From positions 1 to 15,854 of the forward strand of contig JAQUTM010000034.1 of assembly GCA_028694405.1 (NCBI GenBank): DNA of 15,854 nt, read 5' to 3'. Both the position numbers and the translations under genes were made by a program. This stretch comes from Oscillospiraceae bacterium. GTDB taxonomy: Bacteria > Bacillota > Clostridia > Oscillospirales > Ruminococcaceae. Each line of letters opens with the position of its first letter. Position 1 is the first letter of the stretch. This document shows positions 1 to 6,207 of the stretch, piece after piece. The notes below the pieces were generated by a model. The model was given only the letters and a program-made list of their open reading frames with translations, ran no database searches and was not told where the DNA came from.

Positions 1-14
1 CATAAATTTGCCAT
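1..14 (-). CDS. Start of an unidentified leftward gene (partial)
   Basis: An ATG read leftward from position 14 begins Met-Ala-Asn-Leu before the window ends inside the fifth codon (TG-). It is preceded by a good ribosome binding site, TAAGGAG, about nine bases upstream (complement of roughly 24-30). A second ATG at position 3 is in another frame and too far from this site. Only four codons are visible, so nothing can be said about the product. If the fifth codon were TGA the call would be wrong. Confidence 0.45.
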
Positions 15-70
15 ATAGCCTAACTCCTTAACTATTTTTTATGTTTTATAATCTTATATATTGCATTAAA

Positions 71-99
71 AGTTTAGCACGGTTTATACAAAAAATCAA
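71..99 (-). promoter_or_regulatory. Possible sigma-A promoter for the leftmost gene
   Basis: On the minus strand TTGATT (complement of 94-99) is followed after exactly 17 bases by TAAACT (complement of 71-76); each matches the consensus at four of six positions. It sits about 60 bases before the ATG at position 14. Its -35 box lies inside the palindrome at 82-117. The area is very AT-rich, so a chance match is possible. Confidence 0.3.
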
Positions 100-117
100 T
101 TATTTTTTGTACTAAAC
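82..117. repeat. Large AT-rich inverted repeat (operator-like)
   Basis: GTTTATACAAAAAAT (82-96) is mirrored by ATTTTTTGTA-C-TAAAC (102-117): 15 paired positions interrupted only by one extra C at 112, around a five-base centre CAATT. The symmetry and its overlap with a candidate -35 box suggest an operator for the leftmost gene. It could instead act as a weak hairpin ending the membrane-protein transcript, but it has no GC stem and no clear T tract. Confidence 0.4.
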
Positions 118-133
118 GTAAAACTGTTTTGCA

Positions 134-154
134 AGACGAAACGCCCTTTTGTCT
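134..154 (-). terminator. Weak candidate terminator after the membrane-protein gene
   Basis: AGACGAAA (134-141) and TTTTGTCT (147-154) form a short stem with a five-base loop. In the leftward RNA one position is an A-C mismatch, and the downstream T tract is short. It is the only hairpin between the stop codon at 175 and the next promoter besides the palindrome at 82-117. Confidence 0.2.
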
Positions 155-174
155 GTTACAAATGCAGCATCAAA

Positions 175-606
175 TTACATCTCTTTTTCATATTTGCATT
201 GATAATAAATACCGTATCCGTGTACCAGCAAATAGGCAAACACCAAAAGCAGCAACGCCGTTAAATCAATATTCATAAAAGCAAAAGCCACCAAAAGCGC
301 GCCGAAAACACCTGTCATCAAATCGTAGGCTTTTGCCTTTGCGCGGTTTGCAATGGCCAAATTGCGCTCGTCCTTTTGCTCAATTTCCATCTTTTTTTGC
401 ATGTAAGGGTGGTTTTTAACGGCTCTGCGTGCAATAACATTGCCCATGCCGTGGCCAAAAACGCCGCAGCCAATCCCAATACATAAATACGGCAGCGATT
501 GCATAAAGCCGTGAGCGTCGGCATCGGTTTTCACCAAAAGCAAGCCCACAGCCAGCACCACCGCGCCAACGGCGGTTATCACATAATCTATTTTATCTCT
601 TTTCAT
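175..606 (-). CDS. Small four-helix membrane protein, partner of the XRE repressor
   Basis: The 143-residue protein is mostly hydrophobic. Likely membrane segments lie near residues 8-27, 37-59, 96-114 and 116-136. A charged cytoplasmic loop between helices 2 and 3 carries a KDERN...AIANRAKAKAY motif (about 78-93), typical of small uncharacterised Firmicute membrane proteins of the DUF2178/DUF6442 type that travel with an XRE regulator. The function of that family is unknown and no catalytic motif is visible. Its ribosome binding site GAGGAGG lies inside the end of the repressor gene, and the two genes are separated by only two bases, so they are cotranscribed and probably coupled. The family assignment rests on pattern recall; the membrane topology is visible in the sequence. 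Confidence 0.8.
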   Translation of the reverse strand: MKRDKIDYVITAVGAVVLAVGLLLVKTDADAHGFMQSLPYLCIGIGCGVFGHGMGNVIARRAVKNHPYMQKKMEIEQKDERNLAIANRAKAKAYDLMTGVFGALLVAFAFMNIDLTALLLLVFAYLLVHGYGIYYQCKYEKEM

Positions 607-608
607 GG

Positions 609-806
609 CTATTCCTCCTCATAAATAAAAATTTCTTCGATTTGCAGGTTAAAAAAACGGGCTATTTTAAATGCCAAAATAATAGATGGGTTATATCTGC
701 CGTTTTCCAATGAGCCTATGGTTTGCCGCGATACCTCCAGCGCCAGTGCCAAATCCTCCTGTTTAATGCCCTGCTGTTTTCTGATTTCTTCCAATCGGTT
801 TTTCAT
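609..806 (-). CDS. Small XRE/Cro-family transcriptional regulator
   Basis: The 65-residue product is a single helix-turn-helix domain. The N-terminal helix MKNRLEEIRKQQGI is followed by the two-helix DNA-reading unit at about residues 16-41 (QEDLA...SRQTIGSLENGRYNPS) and a C-terminal FFNLQIEEIF segment, the layout of minimal YozG-like XRE repressors. The reading frame extends upstream to 857, but the ATG at 806 has a clear AGAGAGG site about six bases before it and matches the family's usual start, so the shorter form is chosen. The promoter upstream overlaps a palindrome (827-852) and a repeated half-site (875-892), which points to autorepression. The likely role is control of its own cassette with the membrane protein; any inducing signal is unknown. 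Confidence 0.88.
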   Translation of the reverse strand: MKNRLEEIRKQQGIKQEDLALALEVSRQTIGSLENGRYNPSIILAFKIARFFNLQIEEIFIYEEE

Positions 807-826
807 AAGATTTCCTCTCTCATGTA

Positions 827-892
827 AAGCTTGCTTTCCATAAAGTAAGCTTAGCACTACGCAAGAAAAATGTCAAGCTTACTTTCCATAAA
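827..892 (-). promoter_or_regulatory. Promoter and operator of the XRE/membrane-protein cassette
   Basis: On the minus strand a perfect -35 TTGACA (complement of 871-876), a 17-base spacer and TAAGCT (complement of 848-853) form a sigma-A promoter. A palindrome, AAGCTTGCTTT-CCAT-AAAGTAAGCTT (827-852, one mismatch), covers the -10 box. A second copy of the half-site and flank, AAGCTTACTTTCCATAAA (875-892), matches 827-844 at 17 of 18 positions and touches the -35 box. Three AAGCTTRCTTT half-sites around one promoter fit an autoregulated XRE operator; repressor binding is inferred. Confidence 0.6.
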
Positions 893-927
893 AAAAAGAC
901 AACAGACTTTTTCAAGCCTGCTGTCTT
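889..927 (-). terminator. Intrinsic terminator of the comFB-pilZ-ftsA-like operon
   Basis: AAGACAACAG (896-905) pairs with CTGCTGTCTT (918-927) as a ten-position stem with one A-C mismatch and a 12-base loop. In the leftward direction it is followed by a run of nine T (complement of 889-897), the classic rho-independent layout. It lies about 50 bases past the FtsA-like stop codon and directly abuts the operator of the next cassette. Confidence 0.75.
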
Positions 928-979
928 GGTTTTGTAACGGTTATTTATACTTTATAATATGTGTAAAAATGGCTTTGCT

Positions 980-3145
980 TTACACACGTTTTTTCCAGTA
1001 CACCTCTATAACGTCCCCTGTCTCCACAATGTCCAAGTAGGCGGCATCTCTGCCGTTGTGCCGCAAAATAATATCACCCTGTGGTTTGGTGGGGTCAATG
1101 TCTACAAAATTAAGCATATCTAAAAAATGATATACTCCGCCCTCTTTTGGAGGCAACAGGTATAATTTACCGTTTATTGTAACCTGCATTTGGGCGGGGC
1201 TATCTGCCTGTGGGGTAGCCTGCTGTGCCTGCAAGGGTGCATCTGTTGTTTGTGGCAGAGGCGGCTGTGGTTGCGTTATGGGCAAGCCTTCGGCTTTTTC
1301 CGCCGTCGCCGCAGCGTTTATCGGCGTCTCTGTCTGGTCTTGTTGTATGGGGGCTACAGGCGGCGCTACGCCCTCAATTACGGTGTCACCGTCTTGTAGC
1401 AAGTAATCCTGTGGCTGCGGGGTGCCGTTTACTAAAAGAAGCTGGTCTGATTTTGCAAGACCTGCCTGCTCTTGCAGCGCACCAAGCGTGCAAATGTCTA
1501 CAAGCTCTAACCGGTCGTGAGCAGCCACTGCACAGCTGCCGTCTGCCGGGGTGCCGTTCACTTTTATAAATTTGCCGCCATCTATGCGCACACCGTTAAA
1601 AAACAGAGAAATATGGCTTTGCTGTGGCAGCAGCTCGCCCACGGAAAGTTTTGCGTCACAGCCGTTTACCGCCGGTTGTACCTGAATTTTGTCTCCGTTT
1701 TTTACTTGGGACGTAATACCGGCAGGCTCACCGTTTACCTCCAGCACTGCGGGGGTAGCATAAGTACCACGTACAATTTGTTTAACACCGTTTAAAGTAT
1801 AAGCCAGACCTCTTCCGTTTTTACCTAAAATGTCGGTATATTTGTAGCCGCACAGCAGCAGCACGTCCATAAGCGGCATAACCGTACCGCGAAAAACCTG
1901 TTTCTTTTTGCCGTTTACCTCTACATAAAAGCCGCGATGCTCCCCTGCATTAGCCGCTGTTATGGCAATACCTAACGGTGTTGCATATTCGGGTCCATAG
2001 GCGTCCATGTTGCCGCTTACAACGCGTTTCATAAAATTGTTTCCGCCCACGGCAACCTTGCGACGGTCAATGCCAAGCGTGTCGGCAACCATGCTGCAAA
2101 GCAAAGATACCTTACTGCCGCCGCCTACCAAAAATACAGCAGCCGGCGGTTTGCCGTTTGTTTGCAGAATTTTATCGCATATTACGGTACTTAAAGCGTT
2201 TACCGCAGGGGTAATTACTTCAATTAGCTCTGCCTTATTTATGGTGTACTCAAAGCCTATAATGTCTGTATAGGTAATTTCCTCTTTTTCTTGGCTTAAC
2301 GCCAGCTTAATTTCCTCCGCCGTGGCAAAATCAACCAAATAGCGGCGTATCAGCTCTTCGGTAATTTCGTCTCCTGCCACCGTTGCCATTGTATATGCCG
2401 ACACACTGCCGTTTTCGCACAGGGCAATATCCGAGGTACCCGCACCGATGTCTACCAGCGCCAAGTTTAGCAGCCGCAGTTCCGGCGGGATTACGGCATT
2501 CATTGCCGCAATCGGCTCTAGGGTTAAAAAATCATTTTCCAAATCTATCTTTGCCATGGCGGCATGCAGGCTTTCTACAACCTCGCTTGGTAAAAAGGTG
2601 GCAATAATATCTACCCGTGCAGTTTTGCCCTTGTGCCCTTCAATGATAGAGTAGGGATAATCATCTAAATAATACCGCACAACCGAGTGGCCCACGCAGT
2701 AAAAGGCTAAACCGTCCTCGTCCTGCTCCAGCTGCTCTGCGGCGTTGCTTACGGCGCCCATTTCCAGTTGGTATACCATCTGACGGGTTATGGCCTCTTT
2801 AGGCGAAAGCTTTTGTAAAAAAGAGGCCGTACCGGTTTTTAAGGCACGACCTGCTGCAGCCACACACACGCGTGACAAGGTTATATGCAGCCGTTGCTCC
2901 AGCGCTTGCTTTACTTGGTTTGCAACTGCGGCAACCTCTGCTATGTCTTCTATCTGTCCGTCTATCATGGCGCGTTTGGTGTGGGCGCGCACTTCAATGT
3001 CTACAATGCAAAACTGCTCGTCTTTTTTATAGCCCACCACACCCATTATGCTGCGTGTGCCAATATCCAAGGCAAAAACCATGTCCTCTTGTGGCCTGTT
3101 TTTTTCTGCTTGCAAATTTTCCATACCAGTTTGTTCCCTATCCAT
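980..3145 (-). CDS. FtsA/PilM-like actin-fold protein with repeat-rich C-terminal extension
   Basis: The 721-residue protein starts with an FtsA-type actin/Hsp70-fold ATPase: phosphate-1 loop ALDIGTRS (25-32), phosphate-2 loop VDIGAGTSD (231-239) and adenosine loop VFLVGGGSK (337-345), with the SHS2-like insertion between phosphate loops. The core ends near residue 400. Canonical FtsA (about 420 residues) stops there with a membrane-anchoring helix; here about 320 further residues follow instead. They contain four copies of NG-x11-(G/H)D at 471-485, 530-544, 573-587 and 697-711, suggesting beta-grasp-like units, and a Pro/Gln/Ala-rich linker (about 594-652). No signal peptide or membrane helix is seen. 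It is last of three genes, 12 bases after the PilZ stop. The start is uncertain: the ATG at 3145 lacks a clear ribosome site, while the ATG at 3124 has AGGGA about ten bases upstream. No ftsZ or division genes are near, so a motility or surface-structure role is more likely than division; that is inference. Confidence 0.85.
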   Translation of the reverse strand: MDREQTGMENLQAEKNRPQEDMVFALDIGTRSIMGVVGYKKDEQFCIVDIEVRAHTKRAMIDGQIEDIAEVAAVANQVKQALEQRLHITLSRVCVAAAGRALKTGTASFLQKLSPKEAITRQMVYQLEMGAVSNAAEQLEQDEDGLAFYCVGHSVVRYYLDDYPYSIIEGHKGKTARVDIIATFLPSEVVESLHAAMAKIDLENDFLTLEPIAAMNAVIPPELRLLNLALVDIGAGTSDIALCENGSVSAYTMATVAGDEITEELIRRYLVDFATAEEIKLALSQEKEEITYTDIIGFEYTINKAELIEVITPAVNALSTVICDKILQTNGKPPAAVFLVGGGSKVSLLCSMVADTLGIDRRKVAVGGNNFMKRVVSGNMDAYGPEYATPLGIAITAANAGEHRGFYVEVNGKKKQVFRGTVMPLMDVLLLCGYKYTDILGKNGRGLAYTLNGVKQIVRGTYATPAVLEVNGEPAGITSQVKNGDKIQVQPAVNGCDAKLSVGELLPQQSHISLFFNGVRIDGGKFIKVNGTPADGSCAVAAHDRLELVDICTLGALQEQAGLAKSDQLLLVNGTPQPQDYLLQDGDTVIEGVAPPVAPIQQDQTETPINAAATAEKAEGLPITQPQPPLPQTTDAPLQAQQATPQADSPAQMQVTINGKLYLLPPKEGGVYHFLDMLNFVDIDPTKPQGDIILRHNGRDAAYLDIVETGDVIEVYWKKRV

Positions 3146-3157
3146 TATAAAAAGAGG

Positions 3158-3820
3158 TTAATCTCTGTTTTTTTTCTTGCGTATTTCTTGGCGCTGTAGC
3201 TCAAACAAAATTTTGCAAAGCACGTCCAACTGGCGCTCGCTGCAATTTACAAACTCGCAGCCATACTGCTTTTCGTTTTTTGGTGCATTATCTCTGTGTA
3301 TCTCGCGACAAATACGACAGGTAAATTCCATTTTACGATTTAACAGGTCAAATACAATAATAAATTGGTCGCCTGTCTCCCACTTTTTATCTGTTCCCAC
3401 ACGCATACCACCAAGGCTTACATCGTAAACCTTTACGGAAAGCTGCTGTGCCTCAACCTCTTGGGCAGGGTCTCGCACGGTAATTTCTCCGTAGCTGTTA
3501 ATGTTCATTCTAAAATAAGTACGGCGTTCAAAGCTCTGCTCGGGCTGTACCTCAACTAAGCTGAGTAATAAGTCTGAGGAGAGGTAAACGGTACCCATAA
3601 GCAGCTGAAAGCCTACACTGGAAACATAAGTAATCAGTTTAACACGTTTCTCGTATGGGATTAAAGGAAGCTTATCATTTTTATCCAGTGAAAGAATATC
3701 AATTCTCTCCTCATTTGCAGAGCTGATGCGGCCTACCAATAACAAATCGTTATCCATGGTTTTTATCTCACATACGCACCCTGCAAAATCTTCTAAAACT
3801 ATGCCTTTTGCCAGCTCCAT
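3158..3820 (-). CDS. PilZ-domain c-di-GMP effector, YcgR/MotI-like flagellar brake
   Basis: The 220-residue protein has the two-domain YcgR layout: an N-terminal PilZN/YcgR-N-like beta domain (about 1-92) and a PilZ domain (about 97-210). Both parts of the c-di-GMP-binding signature are intact: RRTYFR (99-104, giving R-x3-R at 100 and 104) and DVSLGG (133-138, the D/N-x-S-x-x-G motif). Length and architecture match B. subtilis MotI (YpfA) and E. coli YcgR, which bind c-di-GMP and then restrain the flagellar motor at MotA or the switch. The start has a strong GGAGG site seven bases upstream. It lies between comFB and the ftsA-like gene in one leftward operon. c-di-GMP binding is strongly predicted; the motor as target is inferred from family and from the flagellar surroundings. 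Confidence 0.9.
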   Translation of the reverse strand: MELAKGIVLEDFAGCVCEIKTMDNDLLLVGRISSANEERIDILSLDKNDKLPLIPYEKRVKLITYVSSVGFQLLMGTVYLSSDLLLSLVEVQPEQSFERRTYFRMNINSYGEITVRDPAQEVEAQQLSVKVYDVSLGGMRVGTDKKWETGDQFIIVFDLLNRKMEFTCRICREIHRDNAPKNEKQYGCEFVNCSERQLDVLCKILFELQRQEIRKKKNRD

Positions 3821-3861
3821 TTAAATCCTCCAAGTCTATGTTAAAAATTTGGAATAAAATT

Positions 3862-4170
3862 TTATTTATAAAGATTGGCTTGCTGCTGTGCTTTTTCTTG
3901 AGCGCGTACTTGTTCTAACGCGCTGGACATAGCAACAAATAAATCCACCTTATACTGCTGTGCTTTCATTTTATATTCGCTGTAAATTTCGCCTGCTTTT
4001 GTAGTAATGTACATAGGCGGCATACGGTTAAGGGCGCCGGCCTCTACCTTTGCAACCAGCAGGGGAGTGATAATCAAGTCGGGGTGCTTTACAAGCTCCT
4101 CTTGAAAAAAAACAGGCAAAAAAAACTCTACCAAATCTTGCATATAATTTTTAAAGCTGTATTCTATCAT
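3862..4170 (-). CDS. ComFB-family protein
   Basis: The 102-residue protein resembles the ComFB (late competence development protein) family: a helical N-terminus, then the diagnostic ALNRMPPMYITTKAGEIY stretch at 46-63, equivalent to the family's ALNxLPPxYV...GE block, and a C-terminal helix. ComFB is encoded in the B. subtilis comF operon but is not required for competence there; cyanobacterial members have been reported as c-di-GMP receptors. Unlike many relatives, which carry a cysteine cluster just before ALN, this protein has no cysteine at all, so a metal-binding site is not possible there. It is first in the operon with PilZ and the FtsA-like protein, with AGGGGGAG about nine bases before the ATG and a leader of about 160 bases. 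A signalling role alongside PilZ is inferred from context. Confidence 0.8.
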   Translation of the reverse strand: MIEYSFKNYMQDLVEFFLPVFFQEELVKHPDLIITPLLVAKVEAGALNRMPPMYITTKAGEIYSEYKMKAQQYKVDLFVAMSSALEQVRAQEKAQQQANLYK

Positions 4171-4242
4171 GCCCAGTCTCCCCCTTTCTGTAAATTGTGC
4201 AGACTTTGGGTTAGGGTTGCTTTTTTATTAGATTGGCTTACG

Positions 4243-4303
4243 GGGCAAAATTTACGCAGCACATGTGTTTTTGCATGTTTTATGTGCAAAAAGTAAGTTG
4301 CCC
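4243..4303 (-). promoter_or_regulatory. Possible structured leader of the comFB operon
   Basis: Between the candidate promoter at 4339 and the comFB start lie nested inverted repeats: outer GGGCAA (4243-4248) with TTGCCC (4298-4303), and inner TTTTTGCA (4268-4275) with TGCAAAAA (4285-4292, nine-base loop). An alternative pairing, GCACAT (4259-4264) with ATGTGC (4282-4287), excludes the inner stem. This could be a regulated leader or protein-binding site. It does not match a c-di-GMP riboswitch or any other riboswitch I recognise. Confidence 0.25.
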
Positions 4304-4338
4304 TTATCATTTCCAAATTTTTCTACAATAGCAAACTT

Positions 4339-4347
4339 ATTATATCA
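4339..4347 (-). promoter_or_regulatory. Candidate extended -10 promoter for the comFB operon
   Basis: The minus strand reads TGATATAAT (complement of 4339-4347): a perfect TATAAT with the TGN extension. The -35 region is poor (about TATGAA), as allowed for extended -10 promoters. It would give a leader of about 160 bases before comFB. Since no terminator follows the FlhB-like gene, read-through from upstream is also likely. Positions 4171-4396 hold no gene, only this promoter and the nested repeats. Confidence 0.4.
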
Positions 4348-4396
4348 TTTTTTACGGCAATTTCATACTGCATTTTCTATTTTATGCAAAGATTTT

Positions 4397-4789
4397 CTAT
4401 TTTTTCTCTATTGCGTCTGCTAAATCAGAGGCAACGGTGCTGCGGTGCTTTGCCAACACCTGCGCACGCAGCTTTTCTGTGGCGGTAGGCTCACTTTTTG
4501 TAGCAGCGTCGGTATAGTGTTTAATGTCGCCGGATATTTTGAGTATCTGCCCGTAAATTGCCGCTACCACCTGATACAGCTCGGGGGGTATGGTGCGTCC
4601 CACCTCCAGCATACACATCAGCGAAGCGGCGCTGTCATCTCTAAAAACAGGAATCCCCTGCTGCTCTGCTATCTCTACTATTTTTTCGGCAATGGGACCA
4701 TAGCCGCTGGCCAGTACCACCGGCGCGGCGTCCACATCTTCTTGATAGCGCAGCGCCACGGCCTTATTTTTTTTGCTAGACTTTGACAT
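4397..4789 (-). CDS. Stand-alone FlhB C-terminal-domain homolog (YlqH/FlhX type)
   Basis: The 130-residue protein matches the cytoplasmic tail of FlhB/EscU export-switch proteins: AVALRYQEDVDAAPVV (10-25), then IAEKIVEIAEQQGIPVF (33-49) and IPPELYQVVAAIY (67-79). The four membrane helices of FlhB are absent, and the NPTH self-cleavage motif that would precede AVALRY is replaced by Lys/Ser-rich sequence, so it resembles the small fragment left after FlhB cleavage. B. subtilis YlqH has this form, and such proteins can partly replace the FlhB tail in some bacteria. A charged tail (100-130) is extra. The gene overlaps the FliK-like gene by 14 bases, with AGGAGG about ten bases before its ATG. It probably binds export substrates or the partner upstream; this is inferred from the family. 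Confidence 0.88.
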   Translation of the reverse strand: MSKSSKKNKAVALRYQEDVDAAPVVLASGYGPIAEKIVEIAEQQGIPVFRDDSAASLMCMLEVGRTIPPELYQVVAAIYGQILKISGDIKHYTDAATKSEPTATEKLRAQVLAKHRSTVASDLADAIEKK

Positions 4790-6173
4790 CTACGCCCGTC
4801 CTCCTATAAGGCAGCATTTTAAATACGTCCATAAGCGAACGCTGCCGTTCCAGTTTTTCAACACTTACGTTGACCAGCTTATAGCCGGTATTTTCTATCT
4901 GGGTGCGCAAAGCGCTGCCCATTCCTTCAAAGGCACTTACATAGGCAGGCGGGCACATCAAGTTTAGCATCATGTTTTTTTGCGTTACCGCAAGCTCTGC
5001 CTCAAAGCGTCCAATGCCTTCTACATCAAATACAATCAGCATGTGGATACAATCTTTTACCACATTGCCTTTGCTGTCCTCGCTTTGTGCGTTGGGGTCT
5101 ATCCACATTTCGGCAAAGGCTTTTAAATCATTTTGCTGCATAGGAATAATAAAATGCAGCAGAGGTGTAAAGTTACAGGGAGATGAAAGCAGGCTGTGGA
5201 TAATGCGCTCTACTTTATCGCCCCCAAGCAGCGAAAGCTCGGTATCCTCGGTTTCGCGGCCGATAATTTTGGCTAGCACGTCCATAACCTGAGAGGATTT
5301 TTTGTCGCCTGCGCCCGCAGTTATGTATTCACGCAGCAAATTTACAAGCTGCTGCTTTTGCTCATCACCGTCTGTTGCGGTAATTAAAGCGCCAAGCGCC
5401 TCTTGTAAAAAGTCGGGGTTATCGTTAAAGCGAGATAAATTGTAAACCACCAGCGGAAGAATTTTTTGAATTTTAGGCGAGTACAAAATACTGCCCTCTA
5501 TTTCTTTTAAAACCGCTAAGGTATCGTCCTTTAGCTGTGCAAAATTTTCTGCGGCGTCTCGCTGTGCAAATTGCTGAGACAGCGCCGAAAGCTTTTGTGA
5601 CAAAGCCCCGCTTGCGCTTAAGCTGTTACTTAAAAAGGACAAGCTGTTGGAGATAGACCGGGTAATATTTTGCCGTGTGGCAAGACTGTTTAAGCTTTTT
5701 AAAAAATTGGCAATGGCGTACCGCATCTCTGTCTTTGGGTTTTGGGCCAGCAAGGTACGCAAAAAGTCAAATAAATCTCCCTTAAAAGAGGTAGAGGAAA
5801 GCTCTTGATTTAACAGCTCGGAGGTAATGTCCTCGGGGTTAATCATAAGCTCGCGAAAAAGCTGTTCAATCTCCTGTGTTAAAGCTGTATTGTTTGCCGG
5901 CAAAAGCTTTATAATCTCTTGCAGCATGGTAATATTTTTTAAAAACCCCACCGTAACCGAGGGGTCTTTTAAAAGGTTCATTAAAATGGTAGGGCTTTCG
6001 TCTTTATTGATAAAGCCGTTATTTTGCTGCAAAATTTCGTTTTGCTGTCCCGGCTTTATTACCTTTGTAATGTCCGAAAGCTGAAACGGAACACTGGGGT
6101 CTGCCACGGGACGGTTCATATGGATTGGATTTTTATCCACCAAAGGGGTGCTGATGCGTAAAATGTCTGCCAT
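4776..6173 (-). CDS. FliK-like protein (YlqG type), hook-length-control-like C-terminus
   Basis: The 465-residue product has a long, mostly helical N-terminal region with many Leu, Ser and Gln residues and no membrane segment. Its C-terminal part (about 355-442) looks like the FliK/Flg_hook core: an acidic beta strand pattern (LIVFDVEGIGRFEAELAV), a hydrophobic strand, then a helix and a final strand (LVNVSVEKL). FliK measures hook length and triggers the substrate switch through the FlhB tail. That this gene overlaps a stand-alone FlhB-tail gene, in the same order as B. subtilis ylqG-ylqH, supports the call. The frame can begin at a GTG (6185), but that codon lies inside AAGGTGGG, the ribosome site for the ATG at 6173, so the ATG is chosen. 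Similarity to FliK is weak and fold-level. The true fliK is presumably elsewhere. Confidence 0.65.
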   Translation of the reverse strand: MADILRISTPLVDKNPIHMNRPVADPSVPFQLSDITKVIKPGQQNEILQQNNGFINKDESPTILMNLLKDPSVTVGFLKNITMLQEIIKLLPANNTALTQEIEQLFRELMINPEDITSELLNQELSSTSFKGDLFDFLRTLLAQNPKTEMRYAIANFLKSLNSLATRQNITRSISNSLSFLSNSLSASGALSQKLSALSQQFAQRDAAENFAQLKDDTLAVLKEIEGSILYSPKIQKILPLVVYNLSRFNDNPDFLQEALGALITATDGDEQKQQLVNLLREYITAGAGDKKSSQVMDVLAKIIGRETEDTELSLLGGDKVERIIHSLLSSPCNFTPLLHFIIPMQQNDLKAFAEMWIDPNAQSEDSKGNVVKDCIHMLIVFDVEGIGRFEAELAVTQKNMMLNLMCPPAYVSAFEGMGSALRTQIENTGYKLVNVSVEKLERQRSLMDVFKMLPYRRTGVDVKV

Positions 6174-6180
6174 ATGCCTT

Positions 6181-6188
6181 CCCACCTT
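6181..6188 (-). promoter_or_regulatory. Ribosome binding site deciding the FliK-like start
   Basis: AAGGTGGG on the minus strand lies seven bases before the ATG at 6173. The upstream in-frame GTG (6185-6183) is part of this site and has no good site of its own. Confidence 0.65.
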
Positions 6189-6207
6189 TCTAAAACCTCA
6201 ATGTATA

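Noticed and set aside
1190..1795. Rightward open frames opposite the FtsA-like gene
   Set aside because: They are overlapping frames rich in Cys, Arg and Leu with no ribosome sites, consistent with antisense shadows of a repeat-rich coding region.
980..3145. Canonical cell-division gene ftsA
   Set aside because: The ATPase core matches, but the protein is about 300 residues too long, lacks the terminal membrane helix and has no ftsZ, ftsQ or mur neighbours.
4171..4396. c-di-GMP riboswitch in the leader of the comFB operon
   Set aside because: The context is tempting, but neither the GEMM-I nor the GEMM-II conserved core is present on the minus strand.
4372..4403. Direct repeat ATTTTCTATTTT (4372-4383 and 4392-4403) at the end of the FlhB-like gene
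   Set aside because: It is a low-complexity T-rich sequence overlapping the stop codon; a chance repeat is the simplest explanation and it forms no terminator.
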